Source: Crossaster papposus
Taxonomy: Eukaryota; Echinodermata; Asteroidea; Velatida; Solasteridae
Direction: 5' to 3'
DNA length: 64,000 nucleotides
Assembly: GCA_037893245.1 (NCBI GenBank)
Contig: JBAIAA010000537.1
Coordinates: 496,001-560,000 of the forward strand
Positions 22,235 to 33,635 of the stretch are shown one piece after another; position 1 is the stretch's first letter; every line of letters starts with the position of its first letter. The notes under the pieces are model-generated. The model was not told the DNA's origin. It worked only from the letters and a program-made list of their open reading frames with translations, and made no database searches. The translations under genes and the position numbers were made by a program.

Positions 22235-24120
22235 ATATTGAGTCTCGTATATATTGTTTAAGGACACGTTTTGGGAATACGCGGTTCTAGATTTCGGACG
22301 TTAGTGGGCAATATTTATCCTGAGCCACGCAAAGTTTAACGAGCTCTTGAATTGTCGCCCTCAAATACATGATATGCACCTCCACCCCTGGTAAAATGAC
22401 AATTTCTATCACTATATTTAATTTTATTGGCGTTTACGTAGCTTTTCAGTCTTTTATGTTTCTTATTCTGTATAATATATAATAGCAAGGCTTTATTTCA
22501 CGTTCTGTACGTTAATTTCTACAATTTTTCCGATTAATTTTAATTTTTACGTGGGAGGATGATCATTAATTGTGAGAACCCCTCAGATGTCCACCCGAAT
22601 GAACCAATATAAATGCGCGTTGGTTCGCATGCCTTTGGATGTTATTCGAACCCCAGCTTTGTCTTCGTCTCTGGCTTCATTCATACAGTTTAGCAATAGG
22701 CTGTAGCCGGAGACGGATCCAAAGCCAGGGTTTGGGAAATGTAAACGTTAAGTGAGTGGCGCTTGTTGAACTAGTCTTGTTTGCAAGACAGTTTAATCGC
22801 GGTATGCAGCGCGCGTAGTTCGCCGATGCGGGCGCCCTCTAACTTACGCCGTATGACCTTCGCTAGGACCGTCTTGTGTATCTGCTCCATCGCTCGGAAA
22901 ATTCCGAGCAGAATAATTGTTTGGCATTTGCATGCGCATGTGACGTTGCGTGAATAATTACGCCCATTTTTATTAAAATGCTAGGCTAACCTCTTACTAT
23001 CTTCCTATGACCAATTATATTTACAATGCAAGGTCGACTCCTTACATTTTGTTTTATTTGGAAAACAAAGCTAACCCCTTACAATTATTAAGTTCTAACA
23101 AACAATTATTTCATTCAAAACGCAAGGCTAACCCCTTACAATTGTTTATTTGGTCATTTTTCTTTTAATGAACAAATTTATCTTGCACCTGTGACCTGTC
23201 AATAATTTAATCGAGGAAATCATTCAAACTGCTGCTCCGAAGGGAATGCACAGCAACAAAAACAGAACCGCATAACTGGCCACAGAACCCACAGGCGAAC
23301 GTTGGTTGGTTGGTTGGCTCGAATCTGGCTTCGGTCTTAGTTTTAGTTTCTTTCCCTTAAGCAATTTTAGTTCCAAGAATACAAGGCTCACCCCCTTACA
23401 CATATTATTTAATTTCTTTCTACATACTTCCGTAAGAAAGTGAATTTCTTTTCCAATTCTACCTATATTTAAAACACAATCTAATAAATATAAATATACA
23501 CAATATAAATAATACTCAAGACGAGAGTTTTGACTTTGTGAACAATTGGAAGTGTGCACGCTGGTACACCTTGAGAGACGCAAAAGAAAGGGGAAAGTGA
23601 ATTTTTTTTTTTTTTTAAACTAAAACTGCTAAATGCTCTGTAGGGCTGGTCTTTTCCCGTAACGCTTAAAGGTAGGATACACCATTGGTAATTGCTCAAA
23701 TTATCATGAATAGGTAGATTTGGGGGGGTTGTATTTTATAGTAAATATCGTTTAACTGACCTGTCCGAAGTTTTACAATCACGGATGCCGAGAAAAACAC
23801 GAAAAACAGCGTTTGTTTTCAACCGGCGTCGAGCAGTTATTCTTATGTTATCTTTGTTTTTTCGCGATCGCCGGCCGGCGATCACGAAGTTTTCTTCATA
23901 AAATTCTACTTTTCGGAATAATTACAGGATATCTAGCGCAATCATTTTGCTGAATGCCTAGAATCATTATTTACTTTCAAATGAGTAAGATATTTCTTAA
24001 TAATTCGGTAGTTAATATTTTCGATATCTGCAAATGGTGTATAGGCCTATCGGCGAAAACTAAACGTTTCAATTTTCTAAAATATTAGGGCTTCAAATCG
24101 CTAAATAATGTTGAGCCGTC
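22235..24120. other. Gene-free conserved spacer (unit B)
   Basis: Matches 6966-9141 of A with two internal deletions (at about 22362 and 22741). It has the same CTAACCCCTTACA motif series (about 22980-23150) and the same GATCGCCGGCCGGCGATC palindrome near 23866. No gene seen. Confidence 0.6.
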
Positions 24121-24548
24121 AACATTTACAAAGGCTTCAAATAGCCCAATATTTATACAAAGGCTTCAGATAGCCAAACATTTATACAAAGGCTTCAGAT
24201 AGCCAAACATTTACGAAGGCTTCAGATAGCCAAACATTTACAAAGGCTTCAAATCGCCAAACATTTACAAAGGCTTCAGATAGCCAAACACTTACAAAGG
24301 CTTCAAATAGCCAAACATCTACAACGGCTTCAAATAGCCAAACATTTACAAAGGCTTCAGATAGCCAAACACTTACAAAGGCTTCAAATAGCCAAACATT
24401 TACAAAGGCTTCAGATAGCCAAACACTTACAAAGGCTTCAAATAGCCAAACATTTACAAAGGCTTCAGATAGCCAAACACTTACAAAGGCTTCAAATAGC
24501 CAAACATTTACAAAGGCTTCAAATAGCCAAACATTTACAAAGGCTTCA
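24121..24548. repeat. 27-bp minisatellite, left part (unit B)
   Basis: About 16 units of the AACATTTACAAAGGCTTCA array before the T2 insertion. Local higher-order alternation of GATAGCC and AATAGCC units (AACACTTAC variants) is visible at 24260-24500. Confidence 0.93.
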
Positions 24549-24684
24549 TAGTATCCCTAACTTAAGGTTCATCTGTGAAAAAATGTAAAAGAAGCTAATT
24601 TCAACTGATTTGGGTAGGTATGGGTATGGACAACTACCAAAAAAAAGGAAGAAGGGATAGGGGTTGGGGAACTTTTTTTATTAG

Positions 24685-25000
24685 AGGTCAAAGGTCATTG
24701 ACCCCTCCCCAAATCCCTAAAAATTATATTTCAGCAACAAAATATGGTATATAGATGATCTTGGTGTCAAAATGCACAGAATTACAATAGAAGATGACAT
24801 CAAATAATTATTGACCCTTGGGACCAAATCCTGACCTCCGAAAATTAGGTCAAAGGTCACAAAACAATTTTATTACTAAAATGTCATATGTATAGCAACA
24901 AAATATGGTATATAGATGATCTTGGTGTCAAAATGCACAGGATTATGAAAGAAGATGACATAGAATAACTACTGACCCTTATAAAAGAGGTCAAAGGTCA
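24685..25000 (+). promoter_or_regulatory. DR1 motifs AGGTCAAAGGTCA in the T2 left arm
   Basis: Perfect direct repeats of AGGTCA with one-base spacing occur at 24685-24697, 24847-24859 and 24988-25000. DR1 is the established binding site class of HNF4, RXR and PPAR-type nuclear receptors. Binding here is inference only. Confidence 0.6.
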
Positions 25001-26025
25001 AAAATAGACGTATTACTAAAATGTCATATTAGTAAAATAACAGGAAAATTACCATGAACAAAAACAAATCTAAGAGGCTAATTTCAACTTATTGTGGCGT
25101 GTATGGGGGTTATTATTTATTCCAAGAGCAAAAAAGGAGGGGGAAATTCCCTTTCTGAGGGTCAAAGGTCTTTGACCCTGCACTAAAACATTACAAATTG
25201 TATCTCAGCAGCAGTATGTTTTTCATAGGCCTAGATGATCTTGGTGTCCAAATACACAGAATTATACTAGGAGACAAACACAATATGAAATGGATTATTC
25301 ACCACCAAAATACGAGGTTAAAGTTCAAAATGAGCAATTGGGTGGGGGGGGAGGGATTAAAGTTCATTAGTGTCAAATAGTTTGTGTATGTAAAGTATAT
25401 GTGCATTTATAATCATGTTTGGTGTTTATTGGGAAGGAGCGTAATCATACATTCAGCCTACGTTTTTTTATTATTAAAACGATTCTCGGTCACATGGGAA
25501 GGACATTAAATTGAAGGACGTCTAACGCTGGGTTATGTGGAATTGTTTGTTTTTTCTGTGAGACTATTAGGTTTTTTAGTTAAAGATGAAGTGCTTTTGC
25601 AAGAAAATAGCAAAGGGAAACCGGTTTATGCAGGCATACTTCAAGGAATGATCAGTTTATTTGTTGTTGTTTGTTTGATCAATCCCAGAGTTAGCTGTAG
25701 TGAATCAGAACTCATTCTACTATGGGAAGGGGAGGGTGTTTATGGAAGTTGTCACAAGTCAGAACTATTTCTCATCGTTTTCATTATTGTTTTGGAGATG
25801 CTGCAACAGTTCTGCTGCGTGAAGTATCATGGGATTGTATGTTTGTTGCTGGTCTGCAGAGATAAATCTGTATATTTATGATTTGCTGGTATGCCAGCAG
25901 TGTGGTTGCGTAACTATATTGCCCAGAGCGTAATTCTTAATGTAATTTTTGTCTTAGTGATATACGCTTCTGGGAAGTCAGTTCTGGCCACATTTTTTCT
26001 GCGAGATTGCAGTCGGTAGGAGGAA

Positions 26026-26048
26026 GGGGGGGGGGGGGGGGGGGGGGG
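26026..26048. repeat. Poly(G) run in T2 (23 G; 29 G in unit C)
   Basis: The homopolymer has different lengths in the two T2 copies (C: 48589-48617). Confidence 0.85.
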
Positions 26049-26559
26049 TTACGTGTACAAGTTTCAAGAGAACCCCTCCGTGTTTTTCGTTATTTTCTTG
26101 AGACGCGGTTCTGCTGACAAGTATCATATGAATTGTATTTGTGACTGGCAGAGTTAAATCTGTAATTGTACGTTATCTAGTGGGTATGCCCGGTATGCCA
26201 GAGAGTGGTTGTTTGACTGGCCTCTCCGGAGCGTAATTCTTAACTCTTTTTTTTTTTTTTTTTTGGTTTGTGGTTTGTGTATGGCAACAGTGGTCCTTTG
26301 TTTTTAGTTCACTCAGTGATTGATTATTACCGGTAATAATATGCCGTCCCCTTTTTCTCTCCTTTTTTGGAAGGGGAGCAGGGCATATTTTTTGTGCTAT
26401 ATTATGCACTTCATCAGTCACCATTCTTTCAGTTTACTTTTCTTTTTCCTTGTTTTTATTTGTGTGTCGGTTTATATGACAGATTGCAAGGACAAATACC
26501 GGCTTTGGGGATGTTGATCAAAAGGAAGGCATCTTGATTTATTTATTTTGTTTTAGTCT

Positions 26560-27020
26560 TGAGAGCCATTTCTTTGATCATTGTTTTGTTCTTCCAATAG
26601 TTCCAATAGGATTTGCACATTCTCCTCATCCAGGTTGTTTTCTTCTTGGTTGGATTGTGGAGATGCTTTAGTCCTAGATCAAACAAGTTCATATTTTATG
26701 TTTTTGTGCCGTTTGTATGCCAAGGGTTGGGTATCAAATAGCCTACATGTATTTATGTATTCGTTTTCACTAATCCAGTGCCAGTGTTTGAGGAGTGCCC
26801 GTTTGAGAGCTGGGTGCGCGAATCGTGGGTAGTATGGTAGGACGAACACCAGTGGGGTATTGTGGTGTTTTTTGGGTTTTTTCACGATTGGAGTCCGCGG
26901 AAGGCTCGCCCCTTTGAGGAAGGGCTAGGTCTTCGTTTGTGTATCCGCGCTTTTTAAGTTGGTCCTTGAATAATTCAACCCTCTCCTCAAAGTCTTTACC
27001 GACTTAGGGTGTGCTGAATC
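26560..27020 (-). pseudogene. Reverse transcriptase C-terminal fragment within T2 (unit B)
   Basis: Minus-strand reading gives, in two adjacent frames, FEERVELFKDQLKKRGYTNE, then TPLVFVLPYYPRFAHPALKR, then KRHKNIKYELV-stop-SRTKA. This order (RGY segment, hydrophobic strand, then a basic RNLRDLLVRSKT-like segment) is familiar from the tail of reverse transcriptases of Penelope-like and related elements. The Arg after ELV is a stop, and a frameshift separates the first two segments. No catalytic domain is left. The same fragment with the same lesions is in the unit C copy. Identification rests on recalled sequence style and is moderate. Confidence 0.45.
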
Positions 27021-27248
27021 TCTCTTCTGTATACAAGACTCTCTGCAAGATGCACCAAACTCCTCTTCTTATTAATAGGAAACTTTTGGGACATCTCACT
27101 TCACTGGGGTAACTAGTCAGGGTACATGTAGGCTAACTAGGTGTTATGAGTAATCACTTCTTAAACAAAGACATAATTCATGTTGTTTTATGTTATACGT
27201 ATATCTCTAGGGTGGTGCTTTGTGGATTCAATATGGGGCTTCGAATAA

Positions 27249-27584
27249 TGACCTTTGACCTTTAAGGTCATATGTGGCGGTCGATTTGTATCTTACATTT
27301 ATATCACAAGAATTTAAATTTTTCTACTTCCAGTGTAATTATGACCATTTTGACATCAAGATCATACAAGTACATATGTTGTTGCCGAGATACAATTGAT
27401 AGTGTTTTAGTCCAGGGTCAATGACCTTTGACCTCTGCTCCTAGAATAAATAATAACTCCCATACCCGCCACGTAAGTTATAATTAGTCTCTTCGATTTG
27501 TTTGTGCTCATTTTTATTTAATGATAATTTTCCTGTTATAAATATGACATTTTAGTAATAAAATAGTTTTTTGACCTTTGACCT
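27249..27584 (-). promoter_or_regulatory. DR1 motifs in the T2 right arm
   Basis: TGACCTTTGACCT, the complement of AGGTCAAAGGTCA, occurs at 27249-27261, 27422-27434 and 27572-27584, with a degenerate copy near 27736. These mirror the left-arm sites, as expected for inverted arms. Confidence 0.6.
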
Positions 27585-27893
27585 CATTTTGGGAGGTCAG
27601 GATTTGGTCCCAAGGGTCAATAATTATTTGATGTCATCTTCTTTTGTAATTCTGTGCATTTTGACACCAAGATCATATATATACCATATTTTGTTGCTGA
27701 AATATAATTTGTAGTGATTTAGGCAGGGGTCAATGACATTTGACCTCTAATAAAAAAAGTTCCCCAAACCCTATCTCTCCTTCCTTTTTTTTTTGTAGTT
27801 GTCCATACCCATACCCACCAAAATCAGTTGAAATTAGCTTCTTTTAATTTTGTTCACAGATTGGCTCAATATATGGCTAATTTAGGGTTACTA

Positions 27894-28230
27894 TCAGATA
27901 GCCAAACATTTACAAAGGCTTCAAATAGCCAAACATTTACAAAGGCTTCAGATAGCCAAACATTTACAAAGGCTTCAAATAGCAAAACATTTACAAAGGC
28001 TTCAAATAGCCAAACCTTTACAAAGGCTTCAAATTGCCCAACCTTGACAACGGCTTCAAATTGCCCAATATTTACAAATGCTTCAAATAGCCAAACCTTT
28101 ACAAAGGCTTCAAATTGCCCAATATTTACAAAGACTTCAAATCGCCCAACATTACAAAGGCTTAGACTCGCCTAACATTATACAAAGGCTTCAAATCGCC
28201 CAACATAACAAAGGCTTTAAATTGCCCGGG
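27894..28230. repeat. 27-bp minisatellite, right part (unit B)
   Basis: Continuation of the array after T2, about 12 units. The final units match the degenerate end of the A array (TTACAAAGGCTTAGACTCGC). Confidence 0.92.
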
Positions 28231-28578
28231 ACAGTAAAGCTTCAAGCTCAAATAGCCTGCAGATATCAAGGCTTTCTGGCGGCGGCGGGTTTATCGGCCT
28301 TTCTGATGCGCTCGGCGAGGTAATAATATAGTAATATAGTAATATCAGTAATATCATGGGCTTTCAAGAAGAAGCGAATAAATGTCCCCTGAACCAGCAT
28401 TGATCAAGCATCATGTAAGCCAATGATTGGCCGAATGCAACAGTTCTACGGTAACTTGTAACAAGGACGCGTCAAATCTTGATACTGCGCGCTATAAATG
28501 TACGCGCGGCATTTTTCAAAATGCGCGTGTCGTCTGTTAACGCTAGCGCGTCGCTATGCACGGTGGGCGTCAGCTAGT

Positions 28579-28831
28579 CAGGCCCAATTTCTTGGCTCTG
28601 CTTACCGTTAGCGAAAAATTCCTGCTTACTATAGCAGAAAATTCGGTGCTTACGGTAAACGTATTTCACACGTTAGCGAGGAATTTTGGTCTCTGAGCAT
28701 GCGTAGAACCCGAACTAAGGATTATGTGCTTACAGGGTAAGCAAATAATTTTTCTGCTATCGCGGTTAGCGGAAAATGGTGACTGTAAGCGAGGAATTCT
28801 GCGGTTAACGGAGCCAAGAAATTGGGCCCTG
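28579..28831. mobile_element. MITE with CAGGCCCAATTT terminus (unit B)
   Basis: Copy of 10306-10559, lacking one G of the left CAGGG. Otherwise the same inverted ends and interior. Confidence 0.78.
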
Positions 28832-29034
28832 GTCTCAAAGTATGGGTTATAATAACAACACATATTGAAGAGACAGGGTACCATGCATAAGCTAAAACAT
28901 GGCCCCTAACATATGAAGCACGATATGTGGCAGAGAACCCCCCCCCCCCCCCCACTCTTTTGTGTTGACCATTGTGTTTCCGGAATCTCATGAATTCCTT
29001 TTAGGTTTCAAGGGGTGGTGGGTTAGGTTACACT

Positions 29035-29443
29035 GGGTGCGTTCGTTTAGCTCACCCGGGGCGCCCCGGGTAAGCCCGGCGCCGTTCTTTTAGCTCTGAC
29101 GTGTATTCGTGGTTAGGCACGGGTCAGCCACTAGAAACCCTGCTCCCGTAGCAGGGTCTCTGGTGGAATAACGTCACACGCATGCGTATTCGAGTCGACG
29201 ACGTCTAGGGCGGCGTAAAGATGGCGGAAAGGTAAATATTTTGTTGCAAAATATTCCGATTTTTCATTTATTTTGTAGGTTTTTTTTAGTTGTAGAATTG
29301 TATTTGAAAAGCATGCAACTAAAAAATACAACCATGCAGAACATTTAGTGGAAAACACGAGTGCGTTCGATTAGCTTCCCATCGTGCCATCCCCCGAGTG
29401 TTAACCCTAACTCCCCCGGGTATTAAGCTAATCGAACGCACCC
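29035..29443. mobile_element. Inverted-repeat element GGGTGCGTTCG (unit B)
   Basis: Same structure and length as 10764-11172, including the internal third copy of the terminal repeat near 29361. Confidence 0.7.
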
Positions 29444-29604
29444 AATAGTGTTGAGTGCGTTTAATAAATACCTAGGAGAGTTGAAGGCTTCTGATTGGCC
29501 GAGACTCGATCACGTGCAGGTCCTTATATGTAGTAATATCATGGGTTCTCCAAGGGCCGTTTTCTAAACCCCGTTTTTGGCTGCATTTTGGCCACATTAC
29601 AGAC

Positions 29605-30358
29605 GTTTTCCTAGTTCCGGATCGCACAAAATATTCAGGCTGTTTTCGGCAAGTCTAATCTTCGAAATTTAAATGAAATAGGTTTAGTAGTTTACCTTGA
29701 GTGATGGAGAAACTACAGTTTTTGTTTCGATATTTATGCTCTACTTTATTTGAAAATACGACGTCAAATATACCGACATCCCTTTTTCTAGGTGCGGATC
29801 AGTTTAACCAATTCCGGATCGAGTAAAAAACTGCTTCGTACATGAAAAATTATCACGCTAGAACCAACCCGAATCAAGCCTATATTTCTGATAAAGTATT
29901 CATTAATTTATATAAATACAGTTTAAAAGAAATTTCAAATACTTTCACTTCCAATAAAGTTTAAAAAGAGGACTTGCAAGGAAATGCTTCGAAATGTTTT
30001 GTTCGTGTACGTATTCGTGTGTGTCGCGCGGCAACGAGCCGATAAACTTTGTCCCACCATGGAGAAATTTCTCCATGGTCCAACAGAACACGTCATATGA
30101 AATCGCTTGCGCGCGTGTAGTTGATGCATGTATTTTACGGGCGATCCGGAACTAGGAAAAAATGAACGTTCAGTCTTTGGCAGATTTGTTTAATACTGGA
30201 GACTTTTAGACTTATTTTTACTTATGTATCAAGAAGCTTGTATGTTTCTTTTCAAAATGCACTTCATCTAAACAAATAGTATTGGAGACCAAGCCATAAC
30301 AAGTTAGGTTTTTATTAGAAGCGATCCGGAACTAGGAAAAAATCGGAACTAGGAAAAC
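29605..30358. mobile_element. Inverted-repeat element GTTTTCCTAGTTCCGGATC (unit B)
   Basis: Orthologous copy of 11335-12088 with the same terminal, doubled and degenerate inner repeats. Confidence 0.7.
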
Positions 30359-30499
30359 AACTGTACCACTGCTAAACTACATGAACAAAGCCAAAATACG
30401 AAAACGAAGCTGCGTTTGTAAAACGGCATAGAAGAATCCGCGAAGTCGCAAAATTCGGAGTATTTTCACCATTTTTCTCGTTAAAAAAGTATTTATTGA

Positions 30500-30832
30500 A
30501 GGTAATAACAGTGCGAGAAGCCGGTTATTACTGCCTTCGGCTCGATCCATTACCAGCGGTCATCCCCCAACCCGGTCATTACCACGCAGCAATAACGGGG
30601 TTATCGCACTGTTATTACATATATAAAGTATAGGGATAAGAGGGGGTACCCCTTTGCCACATATCGTACTGGGTATAGCCCCTAAACATGAAAACAAAAC
30701 GCTGGAAATATCGCCGAAAGGAAAGTCACGAAATTTGGAGCATTTTCAAAAAAAATCTTGGCTCAATCCATTACCAGCGGTCATCCCCCAACCCGGTCAT
30801 TACCACGCAGTGATAACCGGGTCTTCGCACTG
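30500..30832. repeat. Palindromic element AGGTAATAACAGTGCGA plus second copy (unit B)
   Basis: Fold-back at 30500-30619 with decayed tandem relative to about 30832. The loop runs CTTCGGCTCGATCCATTACC towards CACGCAGCAATAA. This is the orientation shared with A and opposite to C. Confidence 0.8.
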
Positions 30833-31227
30833 TTATTACCTATATAGTAGCATACTGAAGAGCGCTGCAAGGTTGTTCTGATGCGTGAACGAGAGTGCGC
30901 TATATTGCTGTAAGCGCTCAGCTTATATGCTGGTGGTTAAATAACTACAGGTATGCCAGTGTAAAGACACTTGCACCTGTCGTTCGAAACCGAAAGGAAA
31001 TGTTACTTTCCAAGAACAATCAAATTGTTACAATTATTTATAATAAAATGCAAGGTTAAACCCTTTATAGGGACTTTAAAAAATTGTACAAGAAAAATCT
31101 ATTTTTTCAAATTTAAAAAAATATACAAGGTTATCACCGGTAACCCTGGATTTTGAAGCATTGGCCACGTTATAAGTCACAGCAAGAAAAGGTGGCATAT
31201 TTTACTTTAGAACGGGTTTTTACGGCC

Positions 31228-31447
31228 GTATAGACGATGTTCCCTCTGACGTCACGTGTTTACAGATGTATTCGAAAGTGCCCGGCAGTATGCGCACATC
31301 ATGTTTTACATCAAACTTGCTTAAAGAATGACGTCGCAGGTCAGATCGCCTTTGAATTATGTGACGTCTGATTTCATCTCTTAACCAAATTAATGTTGCC
31401 GGACACATTTGAATACAGATGTAAACAGAGGGCACATCGTATGTAGT
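31228..31447. mobile_element. Inverted-repeat element around GATGTGCCCT (unit B)
   Basis: Same position and layout as 12949-13166. The right arm here reads AGGGCACATCGTATG. Not present in C because of a larger deletion. Confidence 0.58.
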
Positions 31448-31570
31448 GTTTTTATGGCCGCAATGGCCACGTGGTGCGTTCACTACCTAAAGAAAATAAA
31501 AGTCGTGTTTAGTCGGGCAGCGGCAGAGCAGTGAATATGCCGACAATTGCCGATGCGGGCCAAATCATGA

Positions 31571-33465
31571 TAACATAATAATAATAATGAACATTTATAA
31601 GGCGCCGGTATCCGCCAAGCAAGACGCTCATGGCGCACAATACAGATTGTTTTTAATCACAAAACCGTGAGGTAAACATGTAGGTTTTTAGAGAAGATTT
31701 AAATACAGACAATGATGATGACTGACGAATTTCAAAAGGTAATTTGTTCCAGAGTTCGGGAGCGGCGCTTGAAAAAGACCGGTCTCCCCAAGAGTGATTG
31801 GTACGGGGAACCGTAAGCTGTAGCGCTCTGGCTGAACGAAGACTACGTGACGGTTGATATTGCGAGATAATGTCTGATATGTAGGCCGGTGAAGTTCCTT
31901 GTTGTGACCTGAAAGCGAGAAGGAGGATCTTGAAGGCAATGCGATCAATGATAGGGAGCCAGTGGAGGGACTTTAAGACGGGGGTGATGTGAGTGGTGCG
32001 TCTGGATAAGGTGATGAGGCGAGCAGTGGCATTTTGGAGGCGTTGGAGTCTGTTGATTTGGTATTGCGGCAGGTTATACATGAGGGAGTTACAACAATCT
32101 AAGCGCGAGGTTATAAATGCATGGACGAGTTGCTCAGTGGCCATACGATTGAGATGTTTTCGAATAAATCCGAGATTACGGAGATGAAATCTGACTGATT
32201 TTGACACTGCTGATATCTGATCAATGTGGGACATGTGGGGGTCGAATATTACACCTAGGTTGCGACACTTGTTGGAGGAATGGACGAGGCAATCTCCAAT
32301 CCTAATGCTCGGGATATTAAACTTGGAAAGTTGTTGTTTTGAGCCACACAGGATAAATTCAGACTTCTTGTCATTCAATTTGAGACTGTTTGTCATCATC
32401 CATATCTTGATCTCATCAATGCAAGCCTCGAGATTCTCAAGGGCAGACAAAGCATTGGGTTGAGATGGAGTGAAGGATTGATACAGTTGTATGTCATCTG
32501 CATAGCAGTGATATTGAAGGTTGTATTTCTGGATGATTTGGACGAGTGGTAAAATGTAGATGGTGAATAATAGGGGACCACCAACAGATCCTTGTGGAAC
32601 ACCACAGTCAAGGGAGGCAGGGACAGATAATTCTCCATTGATGTTAACAGACTGTTGCCGGTCTGCAAGGTATGAAATAAACCACTGTAAGGCTGCGTCG
32701 TGCACCCCCAAACAGTGTAAGCGACTGATCAAGATGTCATGATCTATGGTGTCAAATGCTGATGACAGATCGAGAAGCACAAGTGCCGTTACTTTGCCGA
32801 CATCCATCTGTCGTAGAATGTGGTCGGACAGATGAATAAGTAATGTTTCTACACTATGGTTCTGACGATATGCAGATTGGCGACTATCCAACAGGTCGTT
32901 TTTCAGTAGAAACGTCGACAGTCTGAGGAAAGCGACACGTTCAAGTAACTTTGAGATGTACGGCAAGTTGGAGACTGGGCGGTAGTTTTGGAGTTCGTTT
33001 ATGTCCAATGTAGGTTTCTTTAACAAAGGACGCACATGGGCAGCTTTGAAAACAGAAGGAACAACACTGGATTGCAGGCTGTGGTTGATAATCATGGTGA
33101 TGGCAGGAATGATGGGTTTAGAGCATTGCTTCAGGAGCCAGGTTGGTATAGGGTCCAAATCACATGATTTGGCTGCTGATTTAAAGATAAGAGTGCGAAT
33201 CTCATCTTGAGAAGCAGTACGGAGACTGGTTAGTGTTTGTTTTGGCGGGGTGCAAGTATCTGTATCCGGCACCGATAGAGGTAGTGCATCACGAATCGAA
33301 GAAATCTTGGACGTGAAAAAATGGCTGAAACGGTCAGCCAATGACTTGTCGGAATCAAGCTTAGGCATAGGAGATTCCTTATTCCTATGGAGAAGCTTAT
33401 TGGCGACACGAAACAGTTGTTTTTGATCACCGGAACACTGGGAGACTATTTCTGAGTAGTAGTGA
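31571..33465 (-). mobile_element. LINE-gamma, 5'-truncated L2/CR1-like retrotransposon (unit B only)
   Basis: This 1.9-kb insertion lies between CAAATCATGA and TTTACATGCG, which adjoin at 13290/13291 in unit A. On the minus strand it ends with GGCGCCTTATAAATG and an ATT/ATTATT tail, the classic 3' end style of L2/CR1-like LINEs. The 5' end is truncated within ORF2. Only a TGA microhomology is shared at the ends, so any target duplication is minimal or absent. Confidence 0.9.
31653..33368 (-). CDS. LINE-gamma ORF2 fragment: reverse transcriptase, open over 571 aa
   Basis: Reverse transcriptase with no internal stop. The region before the palm has SCDLDPIPTWLLK and NYRPVSNLPYISKLLERV. Palm motif A is LVLLDLSSAFDTIDH. 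Then comes CGVPQGSVGGPLLF, and the catalytic box is YHCYADDIQLY with the intact YADD. The C-terminal part has SLHWLPIIDRIAFKILL and APELWNKLPFEI, a block characteristic of CR1/L2-group ORF2. The frame is open upstream of this Met as well (SGDQKQLFRVANKLLHRN) to the insertion point, so the Met is not a true start; the protein is a truncated ORF2 lacking the endonuclease. Intactness indicates recent insertion. It cannot retrotranspose on its own. Confidence 0.9.
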   Translation of the reverse strand: MPKLDSDKSLADRFSHFFTSKISSIRDALPLSVPDTDTCTPPKQTLTSLRTASQDEIRTLIFKSAAKSCDLDPIPTWLLKQCSKPIIPAITMIINHSLQSSVVPSVFKAAHVRPLLKKPTLDINELQNYRPVSNLPYISKLLERVAFLRLSTFLLKNDLLDSRQSAYRQNHSVETLLIHLSDHILRQMDVGKVTALVLLDLSSAFDTIDHDILISRLHCLGVHDAALQWFISYLADRQQSVNINGELSVPASLDCGVPQGSVGGPLLFTIYILPLVQIIQKYNLQYHCYADDIQLYQSFTPSQPNALSALENLEACIDEIKIWMMTNSLKLNDKKSEFILCGSKQQLSKFNIPSIRIGDCLVHSSNKCRNLGVIFDPHMSHIDQISAVSKSVRFHLRNLGFIRKHLNRMATEQLVHAFITSRLDCCNSLMYNLPQYQINRLQRLQNATARLITLSRRTTHITPVLKSLHWLPIIDRIAFKILLLAFRSQQGTSPAYISDIISQYQPSRSLRSARALQLTVPRTNHSWGDRSFSSAAPELWNKLPFEIRQSSSLSVFKSSLKTYMFTSRFCD

Positions 33466-33635
33466 TTTACATGCGCTTGTCCTCACATTATGTGCTATGA
33501 GATAATTAGTTTGTGGGGCATCAACTTGAGGTCCAAGTTGGCAAACAACTGCTTACTGCAAATAAAAGCAGACTTGACTCTATACGTTTTCAAAGACGTG
33601 TGTACCTATATACCAGCATGTTTAGTTTATGTAAT

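Larger units (their letters stand above)
24549..27893. mobile_element. DNA transposon T2 with ~700-bp inverted repeats (unit B)
   Basis: This 3345-bp insertion splits the 27-bp array. It starts TAGTATCCCTAA and ends with the complement of TAGTAACCCTAA, between TCA at 24546-24548 and TCA at 27894-27896. The uninterrupted array reads GGCTTCAGATAGCC, so a 3-bp TCA duplication fits. Inverted similarity extends about 700 bp inward: AGAAGCTAATTTCAACTGAT, GGTATGGGTATGGACAACTA and several AGGTCAAAGGTCA blocks occur in both arms. The centre has a 23-G run and a decayed reverse transcriptase fragment on the minus strand. No DNA transposase is visible. The frame at 25537-25881 is open but shows no domain. 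The superfamily is unassigned; a 3-bp duplication would allow Harbinger or CACTA-like relatives, but the termini match neither consensus. Confidence 0.85.

Noticed and set aside
25537-25881. Hydrophobic 114-codon frame in T2, also in unit C
   Set aside because: B and C T2 copies are recent duplicates, so conservation is expected. No transposase or membrane-protein family was recognised.
31688-33210. Several plus- and minus-strand frames overlapping LINE-gamma
   Set aside because: They are shadows of the reverse transcriptase frame and carry no motifs of their own.
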